A stretch of 64,000 nt of DNA from Bdellovibrionota bacterium. GTDB taxonomy: Bacteria; Bdellovibrionota; Bdellovibrionia; Bdellovibrionales; Bdellovibrionaceae. The stretch covers positions 1 to 64,000 of the forward strand of contig CAUJGP010000002.1 of assembly GCA_963170155.1 (NCBI GenBank). The letters are read 5' to 3'. Shown here piece after piece: positions 56,301 through 64,000 of the stretch (positions within the stretch are counted from its first letter, which is position 1; each line of letters opens with the position of its first letter). Both the position numbers and the translations under genes were made by a program. Under the pieces are notes generated by a model. The model was given only the letters and a program-made list of their open reading frames with translations, had not been told where the DNA came from and did not search any database.

Positions 56301-56453
56301 GCCAAAATAAGGGGTTTGCACCACCACAATAGGAAAATTAATATTTGGAAATAAATCCACGGAAAGGGTTTTCATGGCCACAAGGCCTACAATAATAATC
56401 AAAACAAACAAACATGTAATGAAAACAGGCCTTTTAATGGATAACTCAACCAC
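53340..56453 (-). CDS. RND-family efflux transporter (AcrB/HAE1-like)
   Basis: A 1037-aa inner-membrane pump driven by protons. It has the RND layout: first helix (FITCLFVLIIIVGLVAM), large periplasmic loop, helices 2-6 with LAVGLLVDDAIVVRENIYRH (the DD proton-relay pair of TM4), second loop, and helices 8-12 (LVLPLAACGAFYGLWM, MLLGIATKNSIILVDYIHQ). The family start ELSIKRPVFI follows a GTG at 56453 with GGGAG five bases upstream; the longer frame from a TTG is rejected. No membrane-fusion (HlyD/AcrA) protein gene lies beside it, although two TolC genes are near. Substrate unknown; drug or envelope-lipid export are usual. Confidence 0.95.
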   Translation of the reverse strand: MVELSIKRPVFITCLFVLIIIVGLVAMKTLSVDLFPNINFPIVVVQTPYFGAGPSEIETLISKPIEDELASISGLKTLSSVSQEGLSIVTSEFSLSSDIKYAEQQIRDRVAKVRNKLPEDALDPVIRRIDPADQPILSVAIESKLPPGELYDLVDLVVRPRLEQVNQVGLVQIMGGRKREIHVELDLNRMSDAEVSASMIRNNLSVAGKNTPVGKIDRGDVTSVIRTLGEFRSIEELKEIPLNYANISHPLKLGSIAKIKDTLEDEMSRTYINGKPGLMVQIFRQSGANTIEVANAVIKSLDAINKQIKGRGVVKLVQDGSVPIKANVYDVNETIIIGILLTIVVVFFFLGSFRSTIITSLALPNSLLGAFILMAIAGFTINIMTLLALSLAVGLLVDDAIVVRENIYRHIEMGKSAKQASLDGTKEVLLAVVATTMTVIAVFGPIGFLSGVVGQFFKEFGLTVCFAMLISLADAITMAPMMSAYFVGSGHHKEGQEKSKKGFLSGIGKRINSMLSRFDRLQTWFEDLYVKVLEFTLTHPKTILLGAFAIFVVSIFMTKFIPKTFLPPQDNGEFYVSLELTPDTSLDKMDRMVKEVDELVRAQPEVEQTLVTVGTANGESNKASIFVEMISYEKRDVSTSEFKAVMREKLKPFISMNPLIKDKDRVGGGGRPFSLNISGTNQEQLEKEAQFVFEKLKDHPALVDVDSSFRLGKPEVQIEIDPQKSAELGVLNVQVGDELRALVEGVTPAVYREHGREYDVRIRLREDQRNLKDFMDILRVPGMKGGMPYLKFFGSVKEAQGPTSINRQDRIRYIQISAEIKPKGPGMGAAIADVKKLLDKEHPLPEGMTYKFVGQAESFQELVVSIVAALGFGILFIYMVLASLYESFMTPFTIMLVLPLAACGAFYGLWMTQSTLDIYSMIGCIMLLGIATKNSIILVDYIHQSMQAGKGLHDAILHAGKNRLRPILMTSFALIAGMLPVAIGLNEASKQRTSMGVALIGGLISSTLLTLVVVPAAYGYIEKVRAFLIRKFSRFLA

Positions 56454-56733
56454 ATTCTCTCCCAACCTGAGATATCATTGCCAACAAGAGGCAACCTAGT
56501 AATTATTTCAATTTGGGATCATACTGATTTCGATCCCTATTGCAAGTGCAAGTCTTTTTTTTTCATAAAATCGGAGTTTATACGGAGTCAACCAGGATTT
56601 TTTGGAAAAAATTAATAAAACAGGGAGTGATGAGCCATTTTTAATTGGAATTCTTACCTCCTCTTGCAGATGATTCATAGTCATAGGAAAAAGCTTCTTC
56701 TCATCTCTCTTTAATGATAGTAAGCTTCTGGCT

Positions 56734-57612
56734 ATGATCAAAAGAACGAATTATTGGAATTACTTTTTGAGTATCAGTTTAAGTATAAAAAAAACACATC
56801 CATTTTCATGGTCTCATTTTATATTCCTCGCTTTATTAGCGATTCTCTTTAAGACAACAATCGCTCTATCATCGCCGCCACCAACTCCCAAAAAACGCCC
56901 GAATAAGGCTACCGCTACGCCAAAAGCACCCTTGATCGACAAAGCTCTACAAGAAATCAATAAAATTAAAAACAAACAAAATTCCATTAATAATAAAAAT
57001 CCAGAGCCAAGTGGTATTTTCACAGTACAAGCTCCTCAAACAAAAATAACAGATCGTACATGGAAGTATGTGATGGGCCTTAAGGTTCAAAGCTTAAAGC
57101 CCTCTGGCAAAGTGCCCTCCTCTCTGGTTGGCGATTTTAATTTAAATGAATACCACCACCAGGTTTTTCCTTCTCTTGAAATGGGACTGGGTAAAAAATA
57201 CGAGGATCTTGCTCCTTGGTCTGACTGGAGTCTATTAGCGCAATTCGGTTTCAGTGCGGCTCAAACACCCACGTCTTTAAAAACAAGCTACAGAAAATCC
57301 GACAACACTCGCTTCAATGTTCTCAAGACCAATATCGGCCTGGAAACCCAGCGTCCCATCAGCACTGAAACTGCGGCTTTTTACAAGGCCGGCCTCTCCC
57401 TGGGAAAGTTTTTTTTCTCACAAACAAGTCTTAATGATCTAGCGCAATTTTCTGAAAACCTTTCGTTTTTTGCGGTTACCTTAGGACTCAATTACTCTTT
57501 ATTGGACAATTTTTATCTCTCGGGAGACTATATTTTTCGCAGCCCTTTACAACAATCAACACTTCAATTACAAAATCATAATTTCGAATTGGGGTTAAGA
57601 GTGCTATGGTAA
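56734..57612 (+). CDS. Probable outer-membrane beta-barrel protein
   Basis: A 292-aa exported protein: a long leader with a hydrophobic segment (FIFLALLAILFKTTIALSS), a proline/lysine/asparagine-rich linker (PPTPKKRPNKATATPK, NKQNSINNKNPEPSG) and then a barrel of amphipathic strands (WSLLAQFGFSAAQTP, FYKAGLSLGKFFF, FFAVTLGLNYSLLDNFYLSG) ending in FELGLRVLW, with the C-terminal aromatic residue expected of BAM substrates. It overlaps TolC-like gene 2 by seven bases and so belongs to that unit. Function unknown. Confidence 0.72.
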   Translation: MIKRTNYWNYFLSISLSIKKTHPFSWSHFIFLALLAILFKTTIALSSPPPTPKKRPNKATATPKAPLIDKALQEINKIKNKQNSINNKNPEPSGIFTVQAPQTKITDRTWKYVMGLKVQSLKPSGKVPSSLVGDFNLNEYHHQVFPSLEMGLGKKYEDLAPWSDWSLLAQFGFSAAQTPTSLKTSYRKSDNTRFNVLKTNIGLETQRPISTETAAFYKAGLSLGKFFFSQTSLNDLAQFSENLSFFAVTLGLNYSLLDNFYLSGDYIFRSPLQQSTLQLQNHNFELGLRVLW

Positions 57613-59138
57613 TACAAACAAAAAAGCTCATCATCGTGAAGGCCTGTCATAGCCATACAAAAGCTTGCTATCAGGATCTCAAGCAAAAGAAATCCCTTCT
57701 GTTTATTTTTTTCTTTATTTTGATTCTGCTCGTATCTCCATTTGGAACAACCGCACCCACACCTTTGGTTTTATCACAAAAAGATGTGACCCAAATGGTT
57801 GTCACCCAATCCCATAAAGCCCAAGAAACCACTTTAAAATATGAGGAAATGCGGTTGACACCCCTTCAAAAACTAGCGGTGTATGACTGGACTTTTTCAG
57901 CTGATAGCGGCTATGAATGGGACCACACCGAAGGTCCCACTCACCCCTCCACTCTCACCAATCAAACCTACAAGTCCAACTTAAAACTCAAAAAGGGTTT
58001 TTTAACAGGAACAATCCTTAATTTTGAGTTTTCCCGAAACTCTTTGTACGCGAATGACGTGGATGTCGCCGCTCCGAAAACCACGCAGCACACTCATGAT
58101 CTTTTAGGTTTTTCTATTGAACAAAATCTATGGAAAAATGCTTTTGGGATTCAAGATCGATCCGAGCTGGAGGCTGCAGAACTTACTTACCAAGCCAATA
58201 TTATGAGCCGAACGTCTGACATGCAGGAGCTTGTGCTCGAAGCTCTACGACTCTACTGGAACACTTATGTCGCGCAAGAAAATTTCAACGAAGCTCTTTC
58301 CGCTCGAGACCGTTACCAGCGATTTGTTAAGGAACTACGCCAAAAAACTTCTTATGGTTATTCCAATAACTATGAGCTTTTTCAAATCCAAGCTGAATTG
58401 GAAAATCGAGAACAGCAAATCAAAACCACTTCCATGGATTATTTAAAAAATACCGAAGAGCTCAAACAACTTTTAAATTTATCGCCAGAAACCAAGCTTC
58501 AGTTTCCAACCCTCGAGGGTATTCCTGATCTTCCCTCTCTTCAAACCAAAAACACTGATGAAATCAGCAATATTCAATCCCAGTCCATCAAAATCAAAGC
58601 AGCTGAAGCGGCTCTCACAGCCAGTCGTTCTCAAGGGAGGCCTTTATTAAGCCTCAATGGAGGACTTTACGGGAGTGGTTTTGATGAAAAACCCTCTTTA
58701 TCTGAAAATCGTCTTCTCTCTGGAGCTAACCCTAAATATTTCGTAGGGCTCAAATTCATATTTCAGTTTGGATCTGATTTCAGTACTCAAGACATTTTAA
58801 ATAAAAAAACCACGCTACAAATAGCACAACACCGCTATCAAAGAGTTTCTGAAGAACTGAAGAATGCCCTTGCCCACTCCGAAAGAAAAGTACAAACCAC
58901 TTTTTTCGCTGTCTCCAGCGTGAAAAAGCAAATTGAACTGCGTGAAAAAACGGTCAGAGAAATGCAACGCAGTTTTAACAATGGCCGAATTGATATCAGT
59001 TTATTGATTGAAGCCATGAACAAATTATTTTCATCTCGCGTGCAATACACCCGTTCGGTGGGAGACTACTTCATTGCTCTCAATGAATGGGCCGCGCTCA
59101 ATGATGAACTCGTCATTAAACAGGAGGGAAAACCATGA
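57606..59138 (+). CDS. TolC-family outer-membrane efflux protein 2
   Basis: A 510-aa TolC-type protein, second in a three-gene unit (barrel, TolC, repeat lipoprotein; overlaps of seven and four bases). After a 30-residue basic leader comes the signal segment (LLFIFFFILILLVSPFGTTA), then OEP helices: VTQSHKAQETTLKYEEM, ALRLYWNTYVAQENFNEALS, YGYSNNYELFQIQAELENRE, and the second repeat with IKAAEAALTASRSQGRPLLS and VREMQRSFNNGRIDISLLIE. It differs from TolC-like protein 1 in nearly every position, so the two are not recent duplicates. The three-gene context suggests a role in exporting or assembling something at the outer membrane with the repeat lipoprotein. Confidence 0.9.
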   Translation: MVIQTKKLIIVKACHSHTKACYQDLKQKKSLLFIFFFILILLVSPFGTTAPTPLVLSQKDVTQMVVTQSHKAQETTLKYEEMRLTPLQKLAVYDWTFSADSGYEWDHTEGPTHPSTLTNQTYKSNLKLKKGFLTGTILNFEFSRNSLYANDVDVAAPKTTQHTHDLLGFSIEQNLWKNAFGIQDRSELEAAELTYQANIMSRTSDMQELVLEALRLYWNTYVAQENFNEALSARDRYQRFVKELRQKTSYGYSNNYELFQIQAELENREQQIKTTSMDYLKNTEELKQLLNLSPETKLQFPTLEGIPDLPSLQTKNTDEISNIQSQSIKIKAAEAALTASRSQGRPLLSLNGGLYGSGFDEKPSLSENRLLSGANPKYFVGLKFIFQFGSDFSTQDILNKKTTLQIAQHRYQRVSEELKNALAHSERKVQTTFFAVSSVKKQIELREKTVREMQRSFNNGRIDISLLIEAMNKLFSSRVQYTRSVGDYFIALNEWAALNDELVIKQEGKP

Positions 59139-60967
59139 TCAACTCTCGTCGTTACCATCATAAATCCACAGCAAACTCTCTCTACTCTAAAATCATTCTT
59201 AGTTTTCTCATGATGTCCGTTTTGGGATGTGCATTTAATAATTCCAAAGATGATATTTATCGAAGAGAAAACAAGGTCATCGAAGAAAAAAATCAGGTCT
59301 TACGCGAAAACTTTAATCACGTGACCGGTTTTTATCAAGGACGCTTGCAGTTGCCTGGTGAAGAACGAACTGTCACTTTGGGTATATACACCCTGGAAGT
59401 CAGAGAAGGGACGAACTCTACTGGAGAACCTATTTTTAGACCCGTTTTAAAAGCGGTGTACCGCCAACTATACCCTGTTGACGCCCCTGTTTTATTGGAT
59501 GGAAATTACAATCCTGACCGAGGGACCCTTACTTTTGGAGTGTCTTCGAAAAGCACTAATGCTATTCCTATTGATACCATTGAAGCCTATTTTGAAAACT
59601 CTAAAATCTCCGGGTTGGTCAAAACAACTTCAGGAGTGTTGGGTCAACTGGATCTTGATTTTGTCCAAAAAAGAGTGGATACCCCTTCTGAAGGCGATGA
59701 CGAACACTTAGCCGAAAAACTACGAGAACAGTATTCTTTAATCACCGGTACTTACACTGGAACAATCACGAGTGAGGACCCTCAGCGCCTCGAACAAAAT
59801 GTTTGGAATATCGAAGTTGGCCTTTATGTCCATGAAGTCAAAGCAGGAACCAAACCCACTGGCGAAACTTTTTTCAGACCTGTTTTGAAAGCCATTTTTA
59901 AACAATTAAATCCTGTCGCCCCGAACCTCTCCTTAGACGTGCAATTTATCACAGAGACAAAACAACTTTTATTTATTAATCCCAACGTAAGCAATGGAAA
60001 TCTTCAATCTATTAATGCCAAGCTCATTAACAAAACCATTCAGGGAAAAGCGCAAAAATCAGGGTTGTGGGGACAAGTGCATCTTGAGTGGACTTCTAAA
60101 AAAGTTGATACTGACCCGGCTGGAGAAGAAAATGAATTTAACCGGAGACTCGAAGAACAATTTAAAAAGATCACCGGAACCTATCAAGGCCGTATTCTTC
60201 GCGAAGCTTCAGGTTACGAAGCCCGCCGAGAATGGAAAGTTGAAATGGGCCTTTACATCACAAAAGTCAAAGATGGAGCTTCTCCCAGCGGAGAACCTCG
60301 CTTTAAACCAGCGCTAAAAGCCAAGTTTAAGCAACTTTCCCCTGTTGCACCGGATGTCATACTGGATGTCCAATATATTGTTGAATCCCAAGAGCTTTTT
60401 CTTTCTATCAATGAGGTGGGTGTCGCACCCAATAATTCCGATGGACTTCACTCTCTCTCTGCCACCATCAACAATAACACCATCCAGGGCCGAGCCTCCC
60501 GAGTCTCAGGCGACTGGGGAGATCTATCTTTGAAATTTGAACGAAAAGAAGTTGAGGCCCCTTCTTCAGGAGACATTGAAGACTACAATCGCCGGCTTCT
60601 TGAGGAATACAACCTGCTTGTAGGCTTTTATACAGGAACCATTTCTCCTCAAAACAAAGAGTTTGATTCCTTTAAAATTGAGGTTAAAGTTTCAATCAAG
60701 CCTCCTGAACCAGGCACGAATAGCATCCCAAAACTCATTGCCTATTATCGACGAACTTCCGATAAAGTCCACGCGACAGACTTGACCATGAACGTTGATT
60801 TTAAAACGGAGCTAAGTCCCGCGGGAGTGGAAATGTTCGGGCAACGGAACATTGGTAATGCCACATATTTTGTAACGCTCACGGGACAGTTTAAGAATAA
60901 AGAAATCCAAGGGCAGTACGGAGATCACCGTGCTCAACGTGGAACTTTTCGCCTAAAAAGAAAGTAA
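59135..60967 (+). CDS. Lipoprotein with four tandem repeats
   Basis: A 610-aa lipoprotein: lipobox SVLGC with Cys at residue 32 after a hydrophobic leader (IILSFLMM). The mature protein consists of repeats of about 135 residues starting near 57, 198, 340 and 490. Each begins with (E)QY..ITGTYTGTI or similar (VTGFYQGRL, ITGTYQGRI, LVGFYTGTI), continues W/EVGLYVHEVK..T.PTGE, FRPVLKAIFKQL.PVAP and closes with the IQGKA..GLWGQVHL strand; the fourth is more divergent. The repeats look like beta-rich modules. Unknown family. GGAGG before the ATG and a four-base overlap with TolC-like gene 2 tie it to that unit. Confidence 0.82.
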   Translation: MINSRRYHHKSTANSLYSKIILSFLMMSVLGCAFNNSKDDIYRRENKVIEEKNQVLRENFNHVTGFYQGRLQLPGEERTVTLGIYTLEVREGTNSTGEPIFRPVLKAVYRQLYPVDAPVLLDGNYNPDRGTLTFGVSSKSTNAIPIDTIEAYFENSKISGLVKTTSGVLGQLDLDFVQKRVDTPSEGDDEHLAEKLREQYSLITGTYTGTITSEDPQRLEQNVWNIEVGLYVHEVKAGTKPTGETFFRPVLKAIFKQLNPVAPNLSLDVQFITETKQLLFINPNVSNGNLQSINAKLINKTIQGKAQKSGLWGQVHLEWTSKKVDTDPAGEENEFNRRLEEQFKKITGTYQGRILREASGYEARREWKVEMGLYITKVKDGASPSGEPRFKPALKAKFKQLSPVAPDVILDVQYIVESQELFLSINEVGVAPNNSDGLHSLSATINNNTIQGRASRVSGDWGDLSLKFERKEVEAPSSGDIEDYNRRLLEEYNLLVGFYTGTISPQNKEFDSFKIEVKVSIKPPEPGTNSIPKLIAYYRRTSDKVHATDLTMNVDFKTELSPAGVEMFGQRNIGNATYFVTLTGQFKNKEIQGQYGDHRAQRGTFRLKRK

Positions 60968-60986
60968 ATAAAAGGAGTTTGAGGTC

Positions 60987-61961
60987 ATGAGCAGCGACAC
61001 ACCTAAAAGATACATGAAACCCGCGCTCTCAGAGCTGAAAAATAAATTAACCCCAGAGCAATACTCGTGCACGCAAGAAGAAGGTACAGAGTCTCCGTTT
61101 CAAAATGCCTACTGGGATCAAAAAGACGATGGCCTCTACGTCGATGTAGTCAGTGGAGAGCCTTTATTTAGCTCCCTTGATAAGTATGATTCTGGTTCTG
61201 GTTGGCCTAGCTTCACGAAACCCCTCCACAACACGCAAAATCTCACTTTAAAAAAAGACCGGCGCTTCGGAATGATACGCACCGAGGTTCGCTCCCTTCA
61301 AGCCGACTCCCACTTGGGTCATGTTTTTGACGATGGCCCACCGGAATCAGGAGGTCTTCGTTACTGCATTAACTCCGCCTCTCTGCAATTTATTCCTGTG
61401 GATCAACTGAAAGCCCATAATCTAGGTTCTTATTTGTTTTTGTTTGCTACCAAAAAAGGATGGGAAATCGCCACTCTTGCTGGAGGATGCTTTTGGGGCG
61501 TTGAAGATCTTTTGAAAGCTCAAATGGGAGTGATCGAAACTCGTGTGGGATACACGGGAGGAAACACCCGTGCTCCTAGTTACAACATAGTGACCACCGG
61601 TCTTTCAGGCCACGCAGAGGCCGTTCAAATTCTATTCGACCCTCATCAGCTTAAATATGAAGATTTGTTGCTTCTTTTTTTCAAACTCCACGACCCAACC
61701 ACTCCAAACCAACAAGGAAATGACATTGGCACTCAGTACCGTTCAGCGATTTTTTATGAATCAGACAAACAAAAAATGATCGCCTCCAAAATAAAAGAAC
61801 ATGTGAATCAATCGGGTCTCTGGAAAAAGCCCATCGTCACTGAAATCATTCCAGCCTCCACCTTTTGGAATGCAGAGGAGTACCATCAAAAATATTTAGA
61901 GAAAAACCCCGGCGGCTACACCTGCCATTTTCTCCGCAATATCAATTACCCCGCTTTGTGA
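60987..61961 (+). CDS. msrBA: Bifunctional methionine sulfoxide reductase MsrB-MsrA fusion
   Basis: A 324-aa cytoplasmic (no signal peptide) repair enzyme. Residues ~5-140 are Msr[32 protein letters not shown] and the catalytic Cys in [11 protein letters not shown]. Residues ~155-320 are MsrA with the catalytic Cys in [25 protein letters not shown], and [20 protein letters not shown]. MsrB reduces the R and MsrA the S form of methionine sulfoxide. The order B-A is one of the two known fusion orders. The structural zinc CxxC pairs of many MsrB proteins are missing (VVSGEPLF has no Cys), as in the zinc-free subclass. AAGGAG and GAGG lie upstream of the ATG. Confidence 0.95.
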   Translation: MSSDTPKRYMKPALSELKNKLTPEQYSCTQEEGTESPFQNAYWDQKDDGLYVDVVSGEPLFSSLDKYDSGSGWPSFTKPLHNTQNLTLKKDRRFGMIRTEVRSLQADSHLGHVFDDGPPESGGLRYCINSASLQFIPVDQLKAHNLGSYLFLFATKKGWEIATLAGGCFWGVEDLLKAQMGVIETRVGYTGGNTRAPSYNIVTTGLSGHAEAVQILFDPHQLKYEDLLLLFFKLHDPTTPNQQGNDIGTQYRSAIFYESDKQKMIASKIKEHVNQSGLWKKPIVTEIIPASTFWNAEEYHQKYLEKNPGGYTCHFLRNINYPAL

Positions 61962-61976
61962 AATAAAACCTTTCAC
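61958..61976 (+). terminator. Weak stem-loop after msrBA
   Basis: GTGAAA-TAAAACC-TTTCAC overlaps the msrBA stop and is followed by CACAAACATTTTAG. A short stem and poor T-run make this a weak candidate. The rest of the 61962-62316 gap (about 355 bases) holds no gene. Confidence 0.3.
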
Positions 61977-62183
61977 CACAAACATTTTAGTATCGCGAGA
62001 CAGCCCCATACAAGGCCTCTTTCTACTGGAATCAAAATCAGAATCTCTATTCAATCGAACTCGATCCATTCGCCGTTCCGTAAAAAACTGAGACGTCATT
62101 CAAAAGTGACGATTATTGATCGACAACCCAATAACAAAATAACAGAACTCTCATAAAGCAGGCTCTATGGTTTTCTGTATTTC

Positions 62184-62200
62184 TGGCATCATTCTAGCAT
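62184..62200 (+). promoter_or_regulatory. Candidate sigma-54 promoter upstream of the patatin-like gene
   Basis: TGGCAT (62184-62189), five bases, TAGCAT (62195-62200): the GG and GC dinucleotides are exactly 10 bases apart as the sigma-54 -24/-12 consensus TGGCAC-N5-TTGCA requires, with one mismatch in each box. It lies about 117 bases before the ATG at 62317. No enhancer site was identified. Confidence 0.4.
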
Positions 62201-62316
62201 ACTTTAAATGAAAGCTGTTTATTACAAAAGAAACCCACACCTTTCTCTACGGCACCGTCTTCGGAAAGAAACCATTTTTCTCAATTTAAGAACAAATTTT
62301 GAGGAGGAACCCAAAA

Positions 62317-64000
62317 ATGAAAGTGCAAAAAATCAACCACTATAATCACAAAAGCGCTCTCGCTCTTTTTATCATCTTCAATATCTTTGCATTTTCGATT
62401 TCCTCTTTCTCTTTTGGCAATACAAGAAATTTTGAAAATATTAATGATCCTTCTCTTAAACAAAAAAAACCTCACAACTACTGCATCGCTATTCGAGGCA
62501 ATGGAGAACTCATGCCTGCTCATTGGGGAGCCTTGGCTCAAACAGTCGAATACTTTGGTGTTCCCCAAGGGATTGCCGGTGGAAGCTCCGGAAGCCTCTC
62601 TGCTTTTTTAATGGAAAGCTTTATGATGAACCCAATTCTTCAAGATCCGGCTTTGGATCTTGAAACAAAATCAACTTATCTGGCTTTCATGATCAAATCA
62701 CTCGAAGGTTTTCTTACTTTTTATACAGATAGGCCTCAATTCCAACACTTCATCGCCTCCTTAAAATTGTTAGTCGATATTGGCGGTGAAAAGCATCAGT
62801 GGCCGCAACGGCTCGAATCATTTTTTAAAATATATCCTACACCAGCCCAAGCAATAAGCGCTATCACCCAAGTACAAGACCTTCTTATTGAAGCCCAAAA
62901 TTCACAAGTTTTTTATGGTCCTCAAGTCGTAAGATTCCACAATGCCATTAAAAATTTAACGGCATATTCAGTAACCCATCAAAAAGACCTCAATGGCCCC
63001 TCAAACAACTTCGTTTCCATCGCTGCTCTGCCACTCGGACACTTAATACCTCCGACGCACTCTCCAATTGAACACTTCAACACCGAATACACAAAACTCA
63101 AAGAAGCTATTTCCGTCTTCGGCTCCTTTAACGCAAAAGATGACAAGGCCCTTTTTTATAGAAGCGGAATCGTTAACTTTAAAGCCCTGGCGAGGGTTTT
63201 TGGTTTTATCGCTAACTTCTACAGCCTCAAAAACTCTTCTGTTAGCGCCCAAAAATCTTTTCAACATCTTTTATCAACCTGTGCCAGCTCAACTATCGGA
63301 AAAACATGGCAAGAAATCACTGAAGGCAACCAGAACCCTCATTGCCAAAGAGAACTCTACAATACGATTCATTCTTATATTTCCAGTACTGACCCCTCAT
63401 CCAATAAATTACGAATTAATGATCGAGTGGGAGATTTTTTTCCGACTCTCGTTTCCACCTCTGTTGTCGTTGGATCATCGGACATCAAAAATTTAAAAGA
63501 ACAGCAAAAGCTCTATAATACAAAAACCAGCGGCGAGTTAAAAAGTGAAAATTATTTAAAAACATTGGAGTATTTACCTATCAAAAATTCTCATTTGAAA
63601 TTTGGCTACTGGGGAAAAGCCCGCACTTTAAAAGCCATTCAAAATTTTATAAATAAAAATCAAAATAAAATGGCATCAACTTCTGATCTCTCGGATCAAG
63701 AACTGCTTTCAGACGCCATGTCCATGGATAAAACCAAGCGATTCTTGGCACTGGGTGAAACAAGCTGGGAAACCGCGCTGAGTTTGTCTCCCGCAGAACC
63801 CGGCCTTTCTTCTATGCTACCGTTCAAAAATCACCAAGGGGTTGAGTATATGTCCTTGGGCGGCTGGTCTGATCTCCTTCCCATTCCTGTATTGAAGTGG
63901 ATGGGATGTGAAAATGTCGTTTACCTCACTCGCCGTGGAGGAGAATCCTTTTTCGCTCAAGGGATTGCAAAAAGGATTTTTCAGTTCCAAGATATCCCTT
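62317..64000 (+). CDS. Patatin-like phospholipase-domain protein, 3' end beyond the window
   Basis: An open frame of 561 codons from an ATG at 62317 with GAGGAGG about ten bases upstream, running off the right edge. Signal peptide region: NHKSALALFIIFNIFAFSIS. The patatin fold is recognised from RGNGELMPAHWGALA (oxyanion-like glycine region), GIAGGSSGSLSAF with the GxSxG nucleophile Ser at residue 90, and LGGWSDLLPIPVL at about 515-525, where the catalytic Asp would be Asp519. Some 430 residues separate Ser from Asp, far more than in minimal patatins, so a large helical insertion is present (residues ~110-500). It should act on lipids outside the cytoplasmic membrane; substrate unknown. Confidence 0.8.
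   Translation, partial: MKVQKINHYNHKSALALFIIFNIFAFSISSFSFGNTRNFENINDPSLKQKKPHNYCIAIRGNGELMPAHWGALAQTVEYFGVPQGIAGGSSGSLSAFLMESFMMNPILQDPALDLETKSTYLAFMIKSLEGFLTFYTDRPQFQHFIASLKLLVDIGGEKHQWPQRLESFFKIYPTPAQAISAITQVQDLLIEAQNSQVFYGPQVVRFHNAIKNLTAYSVTHQKDLNGPSNNFVSIAALPLGHLIPPTHSPIEHFNTEYTKLKEAISVFGSFNAKDDKALFYRSGIVNFKALARVFGFIANFYSLKNSSVSAQKSFQHLLSTCASSTIGKTWQEITEGNQNPHCQRELYNTIHSYISSTDPSSNKLRINDRVGDFFPTLVSTSVVVGSSDIKNLKEQQKLYNTKTSGELKSENYLKTLEYLPIKNSHLKFGYWGKARTLKAIQNFINKNQNKMASTSDLSDQELLSDAMSMDKTKRFLALGETSWETALSLSPAEPGLSSMLPFKNHQGVEYMSLGGWSDLLPIPVLKWMGCENVVYLTRRGGESFFAQGIAKRIFQFQDIP

Noticed and set aside
62281-62568. A 95-codon minus-strand ORF at the start of the patatin-like gene
   Set aside because: It is antisense to a long, well-started plus-strand frame that continues to the window end.

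Overview
The window looks like a chromosome segment of a Gram-negative, flagellated bacterium of the Bdellovibrionota (Bdellovibrio-like). This rests on a short flagellin of about 277 aa next to flaG, fliD and fliS, lipoprotein signals with an FFQNC lipobox, outer-membrane barrels, TolC and RND proteins, and a fairly AT-rich, gene-dense layout. The assignment is an inference, not a proof. I saw no rRNA, tRNA, CRISPR array, insertion sequence or prophage.

Region by region. 1-5.1 kb: the truncated start of a probable lipoprotein at the left edge, a family 2 glycosyltransferase, an anchored unknown protein, and a coupled RDD-protein/rhomboid-protease pair. 5.2-10.6 kb: three tandem paralogous lipoproteins with a CSLREA-type segment, a beta-helix and a C-terminal anchor-like domain; the spacer is duplicated with the genes. 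10.7-16 kb: a stand-alone ThiF/E1-like enzyme, type III glutamine synthetase and a TPR/winged-helix protein. 16-23 kb: a same-strand run of a TPR membrane protein, a FecR-like protein, a 557-aa coiled-coil protein, pyruvate kinase, a FadL-type outer-membrane protein and a secreted unknown. 23.4-25 kb: class I fumarase. 25.2-32.1 kb: a flagellar block with fliD, fliS and a FliT/FlgN-like chaperone on the minus strand, followed by a TPR protein, a small unknown and a family 9 glycosyltransferase, and with flagellin and flaG on the plus strand behind a clear sigma-28 promoter. 32.3-35.2 kb: a ferritin-like protein and the NfeD/slipin pair. 35.2-36.15 kb: a long stretch with no long ORF that contains a previously unlisted 43-aa membrane peptide gene with a strong ribosome binding site and several hairpins. 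36.2-43.7 kb: pyrB-carA-unknown-carB, and guaB with its own terminator. 44.2-47.8 kb: a CheX-FIST-PAS/HPt/CheA-like ATPase signalling module. 47.9-51.4 kb: a small Cys/His protein and an 885-aa secreted protein with a nucleoside-phosphorylase-like C-terminus. 51.7-61 kb: two TolC proteins, one RND pump, a small barrel and a four-repeat lipoprotein. 61-64 kb: an MsrB-MsrA fusion and a patatin-like protein cut by the right edge.

Functional themes are envelope and export functions, flagellar filament assembly with possible glycosylation, and core metabolism (pyrimidine and GMP synthesis, glutamine synthesis, fumarase, pyruvate kinase). The best candidates for something undescribed are the small membrane peptide with its structured leader (35.67-35.98 kb), the CheX/FIST/CheA-like module, the secreted nucleosidase-like protein and the triplicated beta-helix lipoproteins. 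Several gene starts were moved from the longest open frame to a codon with a ribosome binding site; each entry says so.
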